In this document: in pieces, positions 59,856 to 64,000 of the stretch
Layout of the letters: each line of letters starts with the position of its first letter
Numbering within the stretch: position 1 is the stretch's first letter
Assembly (NCBI RefSeq): GCF_030445035.2
Contig: NC_080677.1
Span: 124,001 to 188,000 of the forward strand
Length of the DNA: 64,000 bases
Reading direction: 5' to 3'
Origin: Dasypus novemcinctus
Lineage: Eukaryota > Chordata > Mammalia > Cingulata > Dasypodidae
Position numbers and translations under genes: made by a program
Notes under the pieces: generated by a model
What the model was told of the DNA's origin: nothing
The model's database searches: none
What the model saw: the letters and a program-made list of their open reading frames with translations, nothing else

Positions 59856-60260
59856 TTTTTTTAAAAAAGATTTATTTCTTTATCTCCCCCCGCCCCCGGC
59901 TGCTCTCTGTGTCCGTTCGCTGTGTGTTCTTCCGTGTCCGCTTTTATTCTCATCAGGCAGCACTGAGGATCTGTGTCTCTTTTTGTTGCGTCATCTTGCT
60001 ACGTCAGCTTTCTGTGTGTGTGGCACCACCCCTGGGTGGGCTGCGGTTCGCATGGGATGCCTCTCTTTGCACAGGGGCTAGTCCTTGCATGGGGGGCACC
60101 CTTACATGGGGGCATCCCTGCGTGGTCCGACACGCCTTGCACGCAGCAGCACTGCGCGTGGGCCAGCTCACCACATGAGCCAGGAGGCCCTGGGTATCAA
60201 ACCCTTGGACCTCCTATATGGCAGGCAGATGCCCTTTCTGTTGAGCCACATCCATTTCCC
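59856..60260 (-). mobile_element. DAS-type tRNA-derived SINE, antisense
   Basis: A full-length minus-strand copy with a perfect 10-base duplication, tacaatgcag, at 59846-59855 and 60261-60270. The head lies at the right end ('ttgagccacatccatttccc'). Confidence 0.92.
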
Positions 60261-60269
60261 TACAATGCA

Positions 60270-61690
60270 GGTATTTTACTTCAATGGCCTACCCATACAC
60301 AGTACCTATTTCCTGCCACCACTCTCTCTTATGTGGTTCATGCCACAAATTACATCTATATGCTTTTGTGCCCAGTAACAAAGATTTATGCGTGTGTTTT
60401 GTGCATTTGAATTTTCAGCCTTATAAGAAGTAAAAGACTGCATTACAAATAAAAGACAAAATTTATATTTAACCATGTTGTTACCCACACCAGAGATCTT
60501 TATTTCTTCACCCAGCATTGAGATACTCTATACTGTTCTTTCCTGTCAACATGAAGAATACTTTTTAGCATTTCCTATAAGGCAGGTTTAGTGGTAGTGA
60601 AGTCCCTCGGTTTTTGTTTGTCCAGAAATGTCTTAATTTCTCCCTCATTGTTTTCATTTTTATTTTTTAAAATTTTTTAATTTTTTAGGTGGTACTGGGA
60701 TTTGCACCCAGGATCTTGCACGTGCAAAGCAGGCACTCAACCACTGAACTACTCCCGCTTGACTCCCTCATTTTGAGGGACTACATTGCCAGATATATTT
60801 TTCTTGGGTAACATATTTTCTTTCAGCATTTTAAGTATGTCCTCCTGCTTCCTTCTGGCCTCCGCTGATTCTGTTGAGGCCTCTGTTGATTCTGTTGGAT
60901 GTTAATCTTATTAAGGCTCCCTTGTAGGTGACAAGTTGCTTCTGTTGCTGTTGCTGAGTCTGTCTTTGTGCCTGTCAGTGGACACTTTGTAAAATCTTGC
61001 AGCATAGATTTATTTGAGTATTGCTTGATGTTTGCTGAGCATCTTGGATTTGTAGATTCATATCTTTCATCAGATTTGGGAAGTTTTCTGTCATTATTTC
61101 TTCAAATATTTTTTCTGGCCCTTTATTGCTCTCTTCTCCTTCTGGGTCTTCTGTAAAGCAAATTCTGTTTTGTTGTTGTTGTTGTTTTTCCCTCATTCTC
61201 TTCTCTTTCTGCTTCCCAGCGTGGACAATTTAAATTGTTTTGCCATTGAGTTCACTGATCCTTTCTTCTGCCTCCCTCAGTCTGCTCTTCAATTTTCTAC
61301 TTCAGTTATTTCACTTTTGTGTTATGGAATTTTCATTTTTTTATAATTTCTACATCATTATTGCAATTCTCAATTTTAATCAGATTGTTTTCCTGATTTT
61401 TTTCAGTTCTTTGTCCCATTGTCCATGTTTTCTTTTAGTTCCTTGATCCTATTAATGAGAGTTGTTTGAAGATCTTTGATTAATAATTCCAGAGAGTGAT
61501 TCCTCAGGAATATTTTCTTTTGAGTTATTTTTTTTTCCCTGTTACTGGGCCATATTTTCCTGTCTCCTTATATGTTTTGTAATTTTTTGTTGTTGTTGAG
61601 AACTAGACATTCTGCATACTAGCTCTTTACAGCCACGTGGATGCTAGTGGGAAGCTGTAAGTTCTGCTCAGAGGGCTGAAACTGTGGCCA
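60270..61690 (-). repeat. Antisense L1-derived tract
   Basis: The order 'gtttgtccagaaatgtcttaatttctccctc', 'cattatttcttcaaatattttttctgg', 'tgatcctttcttctgcctccctcagtctgctc' and 'gggccatattttcctgtctcc' matches reverse-complemented old L1M-type sequence. It parallels 48940-49640. A short SINE interrupts it at 60650-60762. Confidence 0.7.
60650..60762 (-). mobile_element. Short tRNA-SINE in L1 (same site as the copy at 49343)
   Basis: The stretch 'ggtggtactgggatttgcacccaggatcttgcacgtgcaaagcagg' is a reverse-complemented tRNA-like head. It is flanked by a perfect 10-base duplication, ctccctcatt, at 60640-60649 and 60763-60772. Confidence 0.8.
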
Positions 61691-62211
61691 GCTTCTGTCT
61701 TGGTTCCCCACCCCCATCCCCAGGTCCCCCAGACAGATGCCAGCCCTCAACCAACTTTAGAGGAAGAGCTTTCCTCTGCCAGGCCTGGCCCCAGCGGGCT
61801 GCTCCCGGCATCTGGGACAAGTTGCTACACCCGTTTCTGCAGGCGCCACCTCCGGGCTGAGCAGTGGGGCTCATCACTGGTTTGTACATTCACTTGTAAA
61901 AGTAGAGCTTCCTCTAGCGCTTCTGTAGTTGTTCTAAAGGTCCATTCTGGTTCCCAAATTAACCACCTATTTAATTCCAGTCTCTTTTTTCTAGCTTTTT
62001 TCATTTTTCGAGTGGAGGGAGCAGTTTTCAAAACTTCCTACTCCTACATTTTGTACCTTCTCCTTACTCTTATATTTGAAAACCTGATTTCATTTTGTCT
62101 CACCACAAATCCCATATGGCACTCCTTCTATTTCTCTTGCTTTTCTGCATGTCCCTGAATCTCATTCCAGCATTTATTATTAAGTTAATAGAGGCTAATT
62201 TTTTAAAAGCG
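61691..62211 (+). other. Intron 2, no recognised feature
   Basis: Possibly further old L1 in the AT-rich part. Nothing firm. Confidence 0.35.
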
Positions 62212-62215
62212 ATAG

Positions 62216-62714
<499 letters not shown>

Positions 62715-62724
62715 ATAGTGGATT

Positions 62725-63544
62725 TTCACATAGCTTCCTGGACATAATCACTTCACCAGTTATGATTTCTTTATGCTAGATGACATCACTCTGCTGACCC
62801 TTTCCCTTAGTCAAGGTTTCTTCTTTCTCGTTATTTTATCAGTGTTGAGTTGGAGAACTACATATCATATGTAGAAGCAAAATATTCTCCTTGTTTTTGA
62901 AGAAAACGTCCCTTTGGAATCTGAAAGGAGAAGCAATATGAATTCCAAACCTGTCTCCTGTTTTTTTTCCCCCTTACTCCTTACTTCACCACTTTTCTCT
63001 CCTGTCTGCAGGCTGTCCTTGCAAAAACTCTAAATTATTAATAAAATGTGCCTTTTTTGTGCTTAGGTTCAGGATTTACTAGCTATCTCCTGTTGAAAGC
63101 CCAGGCTCGTCATGTGGCCTCTTTTCCTTTCATTCTCGAGTTGTTCTGCCAGGGACTTTCTGCACTTGCTCACCCAGCGCTTTTATTTGTGTGGCTTGGA
63201 ACACTGAGCAGCTAAAGGCAAGAGAAGGCAAGATGAAGCACAGAAGCTTGCAGAGAGCACATGACCAGAGCATGGCAAGCGCAGGCTGCGTCCATCGAAC
63301 GGACCACTCTTTTTCCTCTCTCCTAGAGTCCAGAAAGTACTGCAGACAGCAGTGACAGTTTTCAGAGAAGGGTACATTTTAACATCCTGGCACTGGCCTT
63401 GATGCCAGGGTAAGGCTCCAGGAAGGGGGTCGCCATGCAGAGGTGTGGTCCAGTGAGGGTGTGCCCTCGAGGGCAGGCTCATGCAGAGGGCATGGGATCC
63501 AGTGAGGGCAGGGCCTCAAGGAGGGCGTTCTAATCCCCGAGCCC
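62725..63544 (+). other. Intron 2, no recognised feature
   Basis: This is apparently unique sequence. No exon matching the next VOPP1 segment is present. Confidence 0.5.
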
Positions 63545-64000
63545 TGGAGAGCCTTCCGTTTACACAGGTCCTCTTTCGTTCCTTTCAGCAATGTTTTGTA
63601 GTTTGTGTGCAAGGCCTTTATGTTCTTGGTTAAATTTATTCCTAGATACTTGATTCATTTAGTTGCTATTGTGAAAGGAATTTTTTTTTCTTCTTCCAAA
63701 TGTTCATTACTTGTATGTAAACATTAGTGATTTTTTCGGTGTTGTTCTTGTACCCCAACACTTTGCTGAATTCATTCATTAGCTCTAAGTGCTTTGTTGT
63801 GAATTTTTCAGAATGTACAGTATATACGGTCATATCATCTACAAATAGGGGAAGTCGTACTCCTTCTTGCCCCATTTGGATACCTTTTATTTCTTTTTCT
63901 TGCTTAATTGCTTTGAAAAGACCTTCCAGTACAATCTTGAATAACAGTGGTGACAATGGGCATCTTTGTCTTGTTCCTAATCTTAGAGGGAAAGCTTTCA
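63545..64000 (-). mobile_element. L1 ORF2 reverse-transcriptase fragment, antisense, runs off the edge
   Basis: On the minus strand the frame is open from the window edge to about 63666. It reads [20 protein letters not shown] and then the catalytic box FVDD, where active L1s usually have FADD. The usual RQGCPLSPL glycine is R here. Downstream, 63545-63665 continues the L1 frame with stops. It is a degraded element, with its 5' part beyond 64000. Confidence 0.88.

Overview
The window is vertebrate nuclear DNA, almost certainly from a xenarthran mammal and most likely an armadillo (Dasypus type). The diagnosis rests on at least eight copies of a roughly 400-bp tRNA-derived SINE with the architecture of the armadillo DAS-SINEs, plus lineage-type L1 3' ends. 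These sit among older mammal-wide repeats (MIR, L1M-type). There is no bacterial or viral gene organisation.

One protein-coding gene is recognised: the 5' part of VOPP1 (also ECOP/GASP) on the + strand. Coding exon 1 (489-542) lies in a CpG-island promoter with paired GC boxes. Coding exon 2 (50861-50919) encodes the highly characteristic KKHCWYFEGLYPTYY segment. Intron 1 is about 50.3 kb. Intron 2 starts at 50920 and runs off the right edge, and the remaining exons lie outside the window. A short upstream ORF (417-437) may sit in the 5' UTR.

The rest of the window is intron. Positions 543-16900 are mostly unique sequence with MIRs and one intact DAS-SINE. Positions 16900-31000 carry L1 3' ends, DAS-SINEs, a dimeric tRNA-SINE and L1M fragments. 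At 31225-31550 there is a striking minisatellite of 17 full units of about 18 bp, each centred on a GC-box or GT-box-like core. Positions 33000-50000 are L1M-rich with nested insertions, and an exact-period 63-bp tandem duplication lies just before exon 2. Intron 2 (50920-64000) holds three more DAS-SINEs, two of them an inverted pair, together with long antisense L1 tracts including reverse-transcriptase fragments, and a processed RPL22 pseudogene.

Most repeats are antisense to VOPP1, as is usual for introns. I see no new biological system that I can defend. The observations most worth checking are the GC-box minisatellite, two SINE insertions at the same position of two L1 copies, the inverted SINE pair, the RPL22 retrocopy with poly(C) where poly(A) is expected, and the 63-bp duplication. 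Repeat family names come from recognising sequence patterns by eye, not from a database search.
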